From positions 2,668,023 through 2,732,022 of the forward strand of contig NW_006763132.1 in assembly GCF_000264905.1 (NCBI RefSeq): a stretch of 64,000 bases of DNA. Reading direction: 5' to 3'. Made by a program: the position numbers and the translations under genes. The notes under the pieces are model-generated. The model saw nothing but the letters and a program-made list of their open reading frames with translations, searched no databases and was not told the DNA's origin. Source of the stretch: Stereum hirsutum FP-91666 SS1 (taxonomy: Eukaryota > Basidiomycota > Agaricomycetes > Russulales > Stereaceae). Shown here piece after piece: positions 23,723 through 35,956 of this stretch (within the stretch, counting starts at the first letter, position 1; every line of letters begins with the position of its first letter).

Positions 23723-25893
23723 TCACCCCCGAGCTGCCGTGTAAATATTGTCCAATACGTCTTTGAAGTCTTGCTCGACTATCTTGCGCCTGTGGTATAA
23801 GGTCAGATGATACTGTGATCTGCAGTTGACTATTTGAACTTTACCTAACGTTGCCTTTCTCCTGAATTATCAATAATTGTTAGCGAAAAGGCCAACGGTG
23901 GAGTTATGGGAGACGCGGGAAGACGGAGGTAGAAGAAGGTTCAAGAGTACGTACCCCAGTCCTGCTCAACGACTCTCTCGGAACGACAACAATATGAGAC
24001 GGGTCTTGTATGCGCTCATCAACGAACAGACGTGCATTGTATGGGGCGGTAAGATTGATGATAGTCTTCTTCAATGCGTCAATGTCGTCCTCTGTGACAG
24101 TCTCGTTGACAGGTTCAACGAAGAGCACGGGGAAAGGTTTGTAGTTCCCGACGACCGTACAGTTGTGTACGACATCCGCGCAGGTAACGAAAACATTGTC
24201 CTCGATAGACCTGACCGAGTAAGTGTAAATCATTCAATAAAACGCAACGAGAGATTACAGTGGAGGAAAATATGATCGCTACGTACTTGGTATCACAGAA
24301 AGTAAGAGCGCGACCCGTCTGGATCCAGTCGTCATTCCTACCACCTATATGGTGTATCAGTTCACCTTCAGAAAATTGAAAATACATAGGCATACGGAAT
24401 ACATAATAACCAGGCTCGACTTCTTCGAACAAATCACCGGTGACGAATCCGTCTGCTCTATTACGGACTCTTGGATGAGGGCAATTTGGAGCTGTGTCGC
24501 TGAAAAAGAGATCGAAGAGTTTTCTCCCAGCATCGCCCTGCCGCGATTCTTCTCTCGTTCCGCTATCATTCACGCTCGATGTGGGAATGAATTGGGCTTG
24601 TACATCAGAAATAACGCGCAGCAAATGACGCCTTGGACGATCGGAAAGGTTGGCTATGAGACAAGGAGCTGGGGAGGGGGATTAGTAAGATTACTCAAAA
24701 ACTTGGTAGGAGAAACAGATCTTACCAGCTTCGGTGGATGCATACATGTTCTGTATGAAATCAATTTAGATTGATCATCGGCATGCTCACAGTGCAGTCA
24801 TAAAGAGGGTGGACTTACGGTCGCTGGAATGTCGTTGGTTCGAATCCAAGCTTCGTCCTCAGGATTGAGCGCTGTACCGGTATAAGCAATATGTCGCATG
24901 CCACGAAGACCGTTCAAGACTCGAGGGTCTCTACGTGCGATGCTGATGAGGTTTGAGAACCAGGGTGCGTATAACTGCAGACGGTTGACACCTCCATGCT
25001 CGATCATCGCGAGTAACTCCTCCGCACTGAAGTTCGCCCTAGGGGTCTGAATCGCACAGCCGTGCTTAGGTGCTAGGTAGTTTATCACTGCCGTAACCAA
25101 GTAAACATGGTGCTACAGAAACGACGTTATACGACACAAAAAAAACACTCACTCATAGCCGTCCCTACGTGGGCAAAATTTCCAAGGGTGTTGATCACGT
25201 CCTGGCCATCAAACTTCCCTTGCCATACCCCAACTGTGCGCCAGTGGACGTCACATTGATTCTTGATCCAACGATGCGTTTCTGGGATAGGCTTTGGTTT
25301 GCCACCTGTGGTTCCGCTCGTATGGAATATCATCGCAATATCGTCGTTCTGGACTTCAGGAAGTGTTGGAACATCTGCGGGCAATTTCGACCCGGAGGAA
25401 AGACCAGGAAGTGTGCGAGTAGGAAGACTGAAGCCTGCGGTATGATCGATATATTCTGCATCAACCAGTAGTGCCTTCCCGTTGCATGCTTTGAGCAAAT
25501 CACCGATAACAGCGATGCCTTGTGCAAGATACCTCGAGCTGAAGACCTGGGGAACGAAGCCGGCCGCTGATATGGCGTAAATATAGACGAAGTCGCTATA
25601 TTTATGCCCGGTGAGCCTAAGAAATAGATACATGGTATGTTAGAGCGATGGGAGTTCTCAGAATGGAACGATGCTAGTACAAACCACAACCCAACGACAT
25701 CGCCGTTCTTGATACCTTCATCCGCGAGGACTTGGCGGCAAACCGAAGCCGCCCGGATAAGGTCGTCCTTATAGTCATCCCAGGTAACTGTTGTCCACGA
25801 AATACCCTCGTCTGAGCCAATGAAGCGTTTAAAGACAGGTACTTGGGGATTTTGCGCCAAGACGTCCATAATTTTATGCATAAAGTGAGTCAT
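23723..25893 (-). CDS. AMP-dependent synthetase/ligase (stand-alone adenylate-forming enzyme)
   Basis: Segments in order are SWTTVTWDDY, GDVVGLWLTGHKYSDFVYIYAI, the phosphate-binding loop FHTSGTTGGKPKP, RLQLYAPWFSNLI, MRHIAYTGTAL, NMYASTEAG, DGFVTGDLFEEVEPGYYVFR joined to GRNDDWI, then CDTKSIEDNV, VVVPRESLSRTG and EKGNVRRKIVEQDFKDVL before the stop. These are the A3, A5 and hinge motifs of the ANL superfamily and the short C-terminal lid of basidiomycete acetyl-CoA-synthetase-like proteins. It would activate a carboxylic acid as acyl-AMP. No carrier, reductase or thioesterase domain follows. The substrate is not readable from sequence. The start is uncertain: the ATG at 25893 is used, but the frame stays open to an ATG at 26088. 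It faces the MFS exporter gene head to head. Confidence 0.85.
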
Positions 25894-27019
25894 TGTATCG
25901 ATTTTCTGGAGTGGAGAAAGAGAGGTACTGGAAGAACGTGGATCAATGGAGCGAACGAAGCGACCAGGAAACAACTTGCACCCAGGGATACATAGCGGTA
26001 CTTCTATCCAAGTCGGACATGTTGCGTTGAGGAACCGAGGAGCGCGCGAAACACGCATCGACTGCAGTGATATTCCTTTGAGAAGCATACTAAAGGGAGA
26101 TAATGTGGTACCATCGTGGCGTTAAGAACCGGGATAAGAGGGAGAGAGCGCACCTTTTTTGAACGAAATGGGAGCATCAGGATCAGGTCCGCGGATTGAG
26201 TACATTCCGCGATGACCGGGGTGAAAGCCAGCCGAATCCAGACTTCTGTGTTTCTTCTCAAATCTCGACCGTCCATCCGGGCCATGTAGATGCAGTAAGT
26301 ACTACTCACGAAGTCTGGATACATCATGATGATAGTGAAAACTGTCACCGGTGAGTGATTGTATTGAACCTCCGGTACACAATAACGTTCATGATCATTC
26401 CAACAAAAGCAGCGTCCTCAGCGCCCGCAGCGGCAGCGACTCGTGAGTAGTGATTTGAAAGGCGGTCATCAACCGTAGAGAAGCGATGGCTCAAGAAGAG
26501 GTCAAAGGGAGCGAATGCGGCTTGTTGACCGATCCAAGCACTCGGTAAACCTGCCTGAGAGTACTTCTATTTTAGGGAGTTTTATTTCCTTCCCGGGACG
26601 CACCTCGCGCCCTATTCGTGCTTGCTTCTTCCTTTCTGTCAGTAACATCCCCTTAACATTCCTCGTTGATGCTCAACTATCATTTCGTTTCCTCGCGACT
26701 CTGCAATGCCACCTCAGTCAAGACTCCCAGCTTCCAAGAATGCCTGACTGCTCCACATGTACTCAACGGAGACGGCGGGCAAGAGACAGCCTGAGGATCC
26801 TCCAAGTTTCAACGATCTAGTTCTGATTAGCGCTTAGAAAGGTACTAGGGTTTCTTCCTCTGCCGAGCGTGTGTTCTGGTCGCGAGCTTTTGTTATCCCT
26901 GACCCGCTCACCAGCCAGCTCTGTGGTTGCTCGAGCCTTTCTCTTTGTCCCCTTCACCCTGTCTTGTCGTCTTCAATTTGCCCGCTAGACTGAGGCTAAC
27001 TGCTGTAGTGCCTCTCGTT
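25894..27019. promoter_or_regulatory. Divergent upstream region of ligase and MFS exporter
   Basis: These 1.1 kb lie between two start codons pointing away from each other and may coordinate both genes. The part nearest the ligase (25,894-26,088) could still be coding. No specific binding site was identified. Confidence 0.4.
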
Positions 27020-29483
27020 ATGTCTTCGATTTCAGCACCGGTTGACTCGTCAGAATTACAGATCTCGCAGACACATATTGCGTCTTCGAAAGTCAGCCAA
27101 GAGACTTTGCAAGCGTCTGTCGTCGTCAAACCCACCGAAACCCGGCCTGTTCGCGGTCTGCGATTTTGGTTTGTGTTCGTCGCTCTTTGCTGCTCTATGC
27201 TTTTGTCCTCTCTTGATCTAGTGAGTTCCATTCGTGTGATGTATCGGTGCTGTCCATACCAATGGACTCTTAGGGTGGCGTCGCCACAGCTGCACCTACA
27301 ATTGTGGATGATCTCAACGGGTCGGATTTTACGTGGGTTGGATCAGCCTACTCACTCGCTTGCGCCGCATGCCTGCCCTTCAATGGGAACCTGGCCCAAG
27401 TTTTTGGAAGAAGACCGGTGCTTCTGGTGGCATTGACCGTTTTTGCTGTCGGCTCCGCCGTCTCTGCTGCTGCTCCTTCCATGTCCGTTTTGATTGGTGG
27501 GAGAGGTGTGTCGTCCCTGTTCTCTTTCTGTGAGTTTGTTGCTGAACACCACATGCAGCTATACAAGGTGTTGGCGGTGGTGGAATCCAGTCATTGACAC
27601 AAATTGTTGTGTCAGACTTGATTCCCTTACGCGACCGCGGTATTTTCAACGGTATCATCGGGCTGTAAGCCGCAGTGTCTAATGTTGGCTGGTTCACCCT
27701 GTTCTGATTGGTATCGTCTCAGCATATGGACTTTTGGGTCTCTTGCAGGACCTTTCATCGCCGGAAGTCTTGCTGAGAAGGTCACATGGCGGTGGATTTT
27801 CTGTCAGTTTTCAAGTTCCATCATTGAACTTCGCGCTGAATGATGATTTTGTAGACATAAATCTTCCCCTGTGTGCGGTCGCGTTCGTGATTGTAGCTCT
27901 GGCGCTCGATCTGCCGACGCCTCGAGAGAAGTTTTGGCTCAAGTTCTCGAAGATTGATTGGATGTGAGCGCGATTCACCACTGCGATCACATCGAGTGCG
28001 GTACTGACCAAAAATAGTGGAAATTTCCTCATCGTATCGTCAACTGCCTCCTGTCTCATTGCACTCGCTTGGGCAGGAGTCCAATACTCCTGGTCGTCCC
28101 CTCAAGTCCTTGTGCCACTCATAGTCGGCGTCGTCGGCTTTATCTTGGCCATTCTGTACGAACTCAAATGGTGTGCAAACCCGACGGTAAGCTACCTGGC
28201 TAAAAATTGGAACCTCCTTCAAGACTTACAGGGGGCTATTGGTTGTATGCAGATCCCCAAAGTAGTGGTTACGAATCGCACAAGTCTCATAGGGTATGCT
28301 CTACTCCGATCTGTCTGTTCTATTCAATCCTCACACCCATCTTCCAGATTTATAGCCACCTTTTTGCATGGTGTCGTCATTATTAGTGCAGGCTGTAAGT
28401 AAAAACACCATATTTGCCGTCTTCGAACTGGCTGACATTTGATGTTCAGACTATCTGTACGCTGCAATCTTGCTCGGCACCTTGCAGCAGCCGAATCTAA
28501 CTCCGTGGACATTCCTTTAGGCCAACGTGGTTCCAATCTGTGCGCGTCGCGAGCCCTATCATGTCCGGTCTCGATTTCTTTCCCATATCGGGAACAATGT
28601 CCATCTCTGCGATCGTGCAGGGACTTTTAGTTGCAAAGACTGGACGCTATCGCGTCGTGGTGAGTGCATTCGTTCATTCAGAACACACCTCATAGCGCGA
28701 CTAATTTAACAAATAAACCAGAATTCTATAGGATGGAGCTTCGCTGTTCTCGGTATGGGCCTACTGATCTCGCTCCAGGTCAGGACGAACATCGGGATCA
28801 TAATTGTGTATGAGCTCATTTTGGGTGTCGGCCTCGGGTGGTTGTACTCTACTACGGTGTGTTTTTGTTATTTCATTTTACCCTACGCACTTCGGAACTA
28901 ACCACTATTCTCTCGCTCAGTACCTGGTCCTTGCACCCATCCCTGTCGCGAATAATGCGGCGGCGGTCTCCCTTCTGGCCTTTTGTCGAACCTTTTCCCA
29001 AGTACGTCTCCCCTTACTGTTCGTATGCACCCAGACTTAAAACCAGACCATTGTGCCAGGCATGGGGAATCGCGATCGCTGGTACCATACTACAAAACGA
29101 CTTGCGCCGCAGATTGCCTGAGAGCGTCACTTCGTCGTATTCCTCCCGGACCAGTCTCGTTTACAAGATCATATCAACGATTTCATCCATGTCCGAGCCT
29201 ACCAAAGGTGAAGTCCGACAGGCGTTCCTGGAGAGCATGCGTACCGTCTGGATCGTCATGGCAGCTCTCGCTGGCGTCGGGTTTCTGACGTTCTTCGGGA
29301 CGAAGGATCTGCCGTTGCATACCAAGACCGATAAGAAATGGGATATGCAACAGACGAAAGATAAAACTGCGAAGAATAACGTGAGTCGCTCTTCGTTCCG
29401 ACACTTCGGGTCGGGCTCATCGTTTCGAAACTCAATAAATGCACATGTAACAGATCGAACCCGAGGCAGAAGAGAAAGTGTGA
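27020..29483 (+). CDS. MFS multidrug/metabolite exporter, DHA2 type
   Basis: The start MSSISAPVDS leads a hydrophilic N-tail of about 45 residues. Next come helix 1 (FWFVFVALCCSMLLSSLDL), GGVATAAPTIVDDL, TWVGSAYSLACAACLP, GRRPVLLVALTVF, AIQGVGGGGIQSLTQ, DLIPLRDRGIFNGIIGL, IWTFGSLAGPFIAGSLAEK-TWRWIFYINLPL and later helices including YYLPTWFQSVRVASPIMSGLDFFP. This order and the GGGG motif C fit the 14-helix DHA2/TRI12 drug-proton antiporters of the plasma membrane, which often export the product of a fungal metabolite cluster. The last exon adds IEPEAEEKV before TGA at 29481-29483. The gene is intron-dense. The joins near 27,680-27,720 and 28,450-28,515 were placed by frame. Confidence 0.85.
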
Positions 29484-29998
29484 GGATTGAGCCGCCGTCT
29501 CCGGCTCTTCGGTTCTGTTATCAGTGTTGGTAAATGGACCATGACCTGATACTAGACCGGTGTATCTTCTTCCGTTGAAGTTTCTGTAAGTCTTTAGCTT
29601 TTTATGTACTATTTGCGCAGAGATCTTGTTTGCTACATCAATGCATGCCCGAAGCCTCCGTCATTCTGATGGATTATAGAAACGGGAACATGTAGCCGGT
29701 TCTACTCAGATAATATGCTCTCTCCCTCATGAGACCCAGTGGCCAGCGCGGCCAGCGATGCTCCCTTGAATCACTCTGCATTATGGCAGATCAGGTATCT
29801 GTCAATTATTCATCATTCAGTCGCGCATGCAACGCGAGAGACGACTCGCACAAATAACCTATGGTGACAGCTGAAGTGCTGATCAGTGACAGACGAGTAG
29901 CGATGGGAAAAAAACCACAGGTGTGCCGCGGTTACTTCTCGAGGTCCCTCAACCCATCAATACATCATGTTTCGTCCGCATGTGCCTCTTCCAACTAG
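29484..29998. other. Convergent intergenic region
   Basis: This is the tail-to-tail gap between exporter and halogenase. It holds 3' flanks only. Confidence 0.4.
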
Positions 29999-32190
29999 CT
30001 ACTCGGCACGACAACCCACCCGAGCAAGACCCAAAGCCCCTCGAATACAGGTGGGCACAAGTCCCGCCCACGCCTCGTGACCAAATTGGTATGCCACATC
30101 GTACATCGTGTGTATCTGCTTGCGAGCATTTATCTCGCCAAGTACGTGAAGGGCTTCTTCATCCTCCTTACCGACACGCTGGAAGATCTCATCCTTGAGC
30201 AGGATAGGTGCATCGCTCCTCGTCAGCTCGCCGTCTAGGCGCGCCATGACCTCTTGGTGCATCTCGAGAGTCGTCGGGGCGAAGAGACTGGAGCAGAACT
30301 CGATAGCCATCTCTAGTTCGTTCTCCGTCAGTTCTTTACCGACATCGGCGGCTCCTTGCAATACTACGGCGGATGAGCCCTCATGGTTTGGATAGATATT
30401 CGACGAGTATTTACCTGGGCGAAGGAGATCGAAGGCGCGATCGAAATTATCCTCGTCTAGATCGTGAAGGACCGGAGCATGCTGCTGGTTGACTTGTTTG
30501 TACGCGCTTAGAACGACGATAAGGAACCTACATAAACGGCATGAATACCCGTACATGAACAAATGCCAAGGAAGCGTACCTTGTGTATGCCGTTCCAATT
30601 TTAAGATCATGGAAAGTCTGAGCCTCTTGCTCAGTACAGTGCTGGCGAATGGATGCCGCTATAGTACACGCGGCCGAGAGAGCGCCTGTAAAGGCGAGAT
30701 GAACACCAGAAGAGAAGAAAGGATCGATGAACGCTATAATACGAAGAGGTCAGATGCACAGTCTAGACTTGTTCGATTCGAGTATAAACACCTCCCGCGT
30801 CTCCAGCCAACCTGAAGTGGTCTCCCGAATATGCAGAAGCCGAGTAACTATAGTCGCTAGCTGACTTGATCTCGCTACAGATACGTGCATCCGAGAGGAG
30901 ATTCGCGAGGCCAGGTGTAAACTTTAGCTGCTCCAAATAATGGTTTCGAAGGTTGCTCCCTGTGTGTTCCTTGCCTGTAGCATTCGCTCGCTTGTGGGCA
31001 CTGGAAATGGTGGACATGACGAATCCGACTGAGACCGTCCCGTTGTGTAGAGGAATGTACCACGACCATCCGGTCTCATCTGGGAATACTATCAGATACA
31101 TATTGAAGAGTTGCGTACAAGTGCTCTAGCTTACCGGACAAAGCCTCGAACCAAGGGGAATTATGACGGCTAGTTCCTCGGGCGTATACCTTCCCACCAG
31201 ACCAGTAAGCCCAACACGCAATATTCTTCAAGCTTTCGTTGATCTTCCGATTGTGAAGGTATCGGGTCGACATGAGTCCCGCGCGTCCAGACGCGTCAAC
31301 GAGCCAGTCAAAGCCGAGTGTTCCCGTAATACCACTCTTCGTTTCCCAGTCAACACTGACGGGTCTTTGATCATCGAAATTGATACTGAGGATTTTTGTC
31401 CCTTGATGGACACGAACGCCGCTTTTAGCGGCATGCTGGAGCAAGACGTCGTCGAACTCGGATCGTACCTATACGACTTGAGTAAGAGATATTCAGAAGA
31501 ATGGATATAGCTTACTACGTTCCACGCCTTGTTATTTGGATCTAACGCGGTGAAGTCCGTGTCTGACTAAAAGTATGCCGAAGTAAATCACGGTGGTAAG
31601 ACAGGCGGTGCTATACATAAAAATATCTTACATCCCTCGCGACTATACTGATTCAATTTAACAGCCGCGCCGGGCTGAAGTTTTATGCGTCGTTGGGTTG
31701 AGTGCGCATTAGCAGTCAAAAGCGCAAAATATATGTATACCTTGGGTACGAATCCGCAAGACTCGACCAATTGTTCAGCATCGATGAGATGAAGGAATTG
31801 CCTGACGGATGGCAGTAAGCTCTCTCCGATATGATATCTAGTACTCTAGCTGATCAGTTTGAGGTGGAGTCTGGATGGACGAATTTCGCACCTTGGAAAG
31901 ATATCGCGTTCAATGACTGTGACCTCGAATCCATCTGAGAATTGGCATAAGGTAAGGTAAGGTAAGGTAAGTTTATTCGGGGTACAAAATGGGCCCATAT
32001 GATTGAGCGACACGGTTTCAGTAAAATATTTTGTATATGCTCACCTCGGGCCAGTAACGTGGCAGAATATGATCCAGCAGGGCCACCGCCCACGACTAGG
32101 ATCTGCGTTCGCTGGGGATACGGAAAGTCAGAGTAGTTCCATACCAGAGATAATGTCGTATATTCTTACTAGGGAGGGAGGGGTGTCCAT
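29999..32190 (-). CDS. Flavin-dependent halogenase
   Basis: The start MDTPPSL comes from a 21-nt first exon (32190-32170). Exon 2 begins RTQILVVGGGPAGSYSATLLAR, a Rossmann GxGxxG FAD site. Exon 3 is 31934-31892. The next exon reads YHIGESLLPSVRQFLHLID, a block typical of fungal halogenases. GFDWLVDASGRAGLMSTR follows, then GWSWYIPLHNGTVSVGFV, which contains the family signature WxWxIP. FRLAGDAG and FIDPFFSSGVHLAF are also present. The family uses FADH2, oxygen and halide to halogenate aromatic, usually phenolic, substrates, and the WxWxIP motif separates it from monooxygenases. The C-terminal domain of about 200 residues (30610-29999) matches the extended tail of free-standing fungal enzymes. 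The substrate is not known, and neighbours suggest a small acid-derived metabolite. Intron 2 contains a (GGTAA)4 tract. Confidence 0.92.
31951..31971. repeat. (GGTAA)4 microsatellite in a halogenase intron
   Basis: Four exact pentamers lie in the intron between halogenase exons 2 and 3, about 15 nt before the acceptor in gene orientation. It is pyrimidine-rich on the coding strand and so could act as part of the 3' splice tract. Confidence 0.7.
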
Positions 32191-33600
32191 ATTTGTTAAC
32201 GAGCAACTTGAACGCAGAGAATGCTAAGAGGGTAGCCTCACAGTCTCGGTCAAGTAGCTGTGGCGACCTACCTTAGTATACCAATATACCGTGGCTGAGA
32301 ATGGGAAGAGAGTCCCATCTCATAATGGACTCGTATATCACGAGATCATTCACTGATATGCTCGCAACAAACCTGGGTGATGAACTGGGTGGATATTTCC
32401 GAGAGGGCTTCTCACCATGCATGTTCAATCTCCCTTCGAGCGAGACTGGAATCAGTACTTGCCGTTAGGGCATCGCTATTCTCTCGAGGAAGAGCGCCGT
32501 ATACCGTACAAGAGGCTGTGCTAATAATTGACAGCCTGAGACCAGAGACAGATTGATTTGGAAGCCGTCGCACTGCCGGTCTTCCGAAATGTACCGTCTT
32601 CAGCAATGAACAAGAAAAACCTCAGCCTTGGCCACCAGACAAGGCCCATCTACCCCTGTTTTGTCTATGAAATGCGCGCACAGCTCAACAGAGCCGAATC
32701 ATGAGCTCTAGTGACGACTCGCTGCAGACTCTAGAATGCGATGGGTGAGGGTTGCCCACCTCCGGAACAGTAGAGCCTCAGGTACCAGAAATTCCACGCT
32801 GCCATTGAAACTATCAGTGATGATTGACGACATACGACTACCTGTGAGACACCAGGAGACGCCCCGAGTACACGACTGTCATGTCATGGTCGCGTATCAT
32901 ATGTCCTCTCGTTGGATCTAAAATACATGCGGTGCGGCCAAAAATGGGATGCTGATTCAGGAGACAGGTACCCTTGATGAGCATGGCGACTTGTGTCACG
33001 GTGACTTGAACCAAAACCAAACACAGGTCAGAGGGGAGATTCAAATTTGGTTCCGATTAAACCGCGCTCTCGTTCGATTCAGAACCGGCAATGCCCGACA
33101 GGATCCTCTTCAAATCCTATTGCTCCTTAATCCATCCGACTAGGTATGAGGTCTATGGAAGTATTAGCTTATACTTGCTAGTATTTACATGGCGCAGAGC
33201 TGGAAATAAATCCAGTTTATCTCTAAACACCGAATGTTAATCCGCTATTCGACCAGCCAGATTCCTTCACTGGGCCATACAAGTCGCGAGCGCTGTAGTC
33301 TCGAAAGCTCCAAGTTTGCCCCAAGTGCTCAAGCGCTGATAACAGCCGTAGAGCCTCGATCGGCTTTCCGAGGAGATCGCAAACGGGATGAGGGTGTTCC
33401 TGTTTTACGATCTTCTCTTGGGCCGCATGCTCTCCGCCCTTCCGTAGACGCCGATTCTGCGTGAGACATGGGATGGATGCTCGATAGTCTATCAAGGTGA
33501 GTTACATGACCCATTACACACTTCATCCGCCTCTCTGTGTTTGCCATAGACCCAACTTTCATCAATTTTTGATCAGGTCGAGCCTGCTGGTCCCTGCAAG
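32191..33600. promoter_or_regulatory. Divergent upstream region of halogenase and ACS transporter 1
   Basis: These 1.4 kb lie between two divergent start codons. The open frames in it show no family signal. No binding sites were identified. Confidence 0.4.
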
Positions 33601-35956
33601 ATGCGAAGCTCATTGGACTCCCACAAGAGTGACGACGACAGCGGCTTGAAGGACCAGGAGCAACACTCCATTGATACTCGTTCTATCGAGCGCGCGGCGA
33701 CCTGGAAGATAGACCTGCTGGTTATTCCACTTGTCGGGATGTATTGTACGTGTCACTTGTTACACCGTCCTCACTTGGTGCCCATACCTAACCATAATGC
33801 GCAGACCTATTGTCTTTTCTGGTACGACTTGTTCTTCAGGTTCCATTTCCAATGCTGATCGCCACTTTCGCATGGTGGTGTGTCTTGACCAAGTAGGACC
33901 GTTCGTGAGTTGAGAACTCATATTCGTCGATACCTGCATGCTTGACTCCAATTTCCGCAGAAACATCGGAAATGCGCGCATCGCAGGCCTCGAAAAGGAT
34001 CTCAAGATGACAGACCACCAATATTCTACCGCTCTCACCGTCACCTAGTAGGTCGACAGTAATATTTGGCATTTTCTCATCATTACACCTGTGGATTTTG
34101 TATCACTAATCATGATGTTTTCTTTCTCCAGCGTTCCGTATATTGTAATGGAGTTACCGATGAATCTCCTCATGAAGCGGGTCGGGGCCAACATAACCCT
34201 CCCGCTGATGGTGACGCTTTGGGGTATGGTGACTGCGTGTCAAGGTATATTTTTGGCCTCTCATACCACTCGGTCAAAGAGATAATACTCTTTGTCAGGT
34301 GCTGTAAAGACATATGGCGGGCTTTTGGCGTGTCGCTTCTTCCTTGGTGCTCTCGAAGGTGGGTCTTGTAGTCACTCCAGAGCGCCATCTTACCATATCG
34401 TAAATCCACTCAATATTGTGTTTACACAGGCGGGCTATTTCCCGGTATCGTCTTGTACCTCTCGTCATTCTACAAGCGGCACGAGATGCAACTTCGGTTT
34501 TCTTGCATGTTCTCGGTCACTTCACTCGCAGGTGCATTCTCCGGATTGCTGGCTGCGGCGATTCAGAACATGGACGGTCTGAGAGGACTTCGGGGATGGG
34601 CATGGATATTTGTGCTGGTAAGATTCATGACCTCTGCAAGTACATTCAGACCTCTGATGACCAAATTTTCTTCTGAAAGGAGGGAGTATTTACGGCGTGT
34701 TTTGGTCTTCTAAGCTTTTTTATCATCCCCGCCACACCGGCAGACATGCCATTCCTCTCCTCAATTGAGAGGGAAGTTTATGTGCAAAGCCTTGCCGACG
34801 ATTGGAGTGGAGACTCTGAGGTCGAGCCGTTCCGTTGGTCTGAGGTGGCGAGTATATTTACGAACGCCCCGCATATATTGCTGGGATGCATGCCGTTGTT
34901 CTTTAGTGGTGTCACGGTATGCTTCTCCGTATTTCACCCATTCATGATACAGTGCTGAAGTCTTGCTCAATGTGCTGCTTTTCTGACACAGCTATTCGGT
35001 CTTGCGAACTTGTGAGAGAATTGAGTCTCCCTTTTCTTATCACATTGCATGTTGCCAAAGGCTGACAATTATGCACTAAACATGAAGCACGCCAACAATT
35101 GTCAATGCTCTCGGATTCTCTGCAACACACAGCCAACTTCTTACAGTAAGATAGCGTTAAATCTTCTATCTACGCGCATTGTACTCATACAATATAGGTT
35201 CCTCCATACGCATGTTCATTCGTCATCAGCATCCTTGGCTCGTACCTCTCCGATAGGTACAGGAAAAGAGGACCCATGGCGGTCTCCCTCAGTCTCATTG
35301 CTTCCGCAGGCTATGCTATCTTCATCGGTGGGTACATGGCCTGTCAGTTTGCTTGATATCACAATTACTTCCTTCCCGCAACTCTTTCCTATTCGCTCTT
35401 CAAGTTTTTCTCTGAATTCATGGCGTTATGTTTGTTGGCTGATTGTGTGTTGTAAATTACCTAGGAACACCAAACAAGCACGCAAATTACGGGGCTTTGT
35501 TCCTTCAGATTGTTGGAGTTTATGCTATTGCTCCGTGTCTTAGTACCTGGATATCGAACAATGCGCAGCCACATTACCGGCGGGCGACAGCTGTCGCTCT
35601 CGCGTTTGTTAGTACCAACCTTGGAGGCAAGTACATTTCATCGTCGTCTTTGAGACGTTCAATTTTCTCATCTTTGTACATCACGTGGATATACAGGCAT
35701 CGTCTCTACCTGGATCTTCATCGATTCACCTCGCTTCCACGTCGCATCATCTATCAATCTATCGTTTTCACTTGGCTCTGCGCTCTCCTGCTTGATTATA
35801 GTGATGTATCTCCGGAGACAGAACCTCAAGAAGAAGTCGGAGGTGGAAAGGTTGCTCCGGGAGAAAGGTCCTGGGGTTGACGAGGGAGAATGGGATTCGG
35901 AGAGTGAAAAGAGGAGGCTGGGCGATAGACACCCACGATTTGAGTACACGCTGTAG
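33601..35956 (+). CDS. MFS transporter, ACS (anion:cation symporter) family, copy 1
   Basis: The start MRSSLDSHKSDDDSGL leads to RSIERAATWKIDLLVIPLVGMYY, then LLSFLDRSNIGNARIAGLEKD, the signature loop of allantoate/nicotinate-type permeases. Further segments are VPYIVMELPMNLLMKRVG, GGLLACRFFLGALEG, LFPGIVLYLSSFYKRHEMQ, FIIPATPADMPFLSS, PPYACSFVISILGSYLSDRYRKRGP and STNLGG. The end DRHPRFEYTL stops at TAG 35954-35956. About 12 helices are expected, in the plasma membrane, importing small organic acids or vitamins by proton symport. The exact substrate is unknown. Exons 2 and 3 are only 17 nt (33805-33821) and 8 nt (33897-33904), and phases confirm them. It is a close paralog of the gene at 41,337-43,627. 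Confidence 0.85.
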
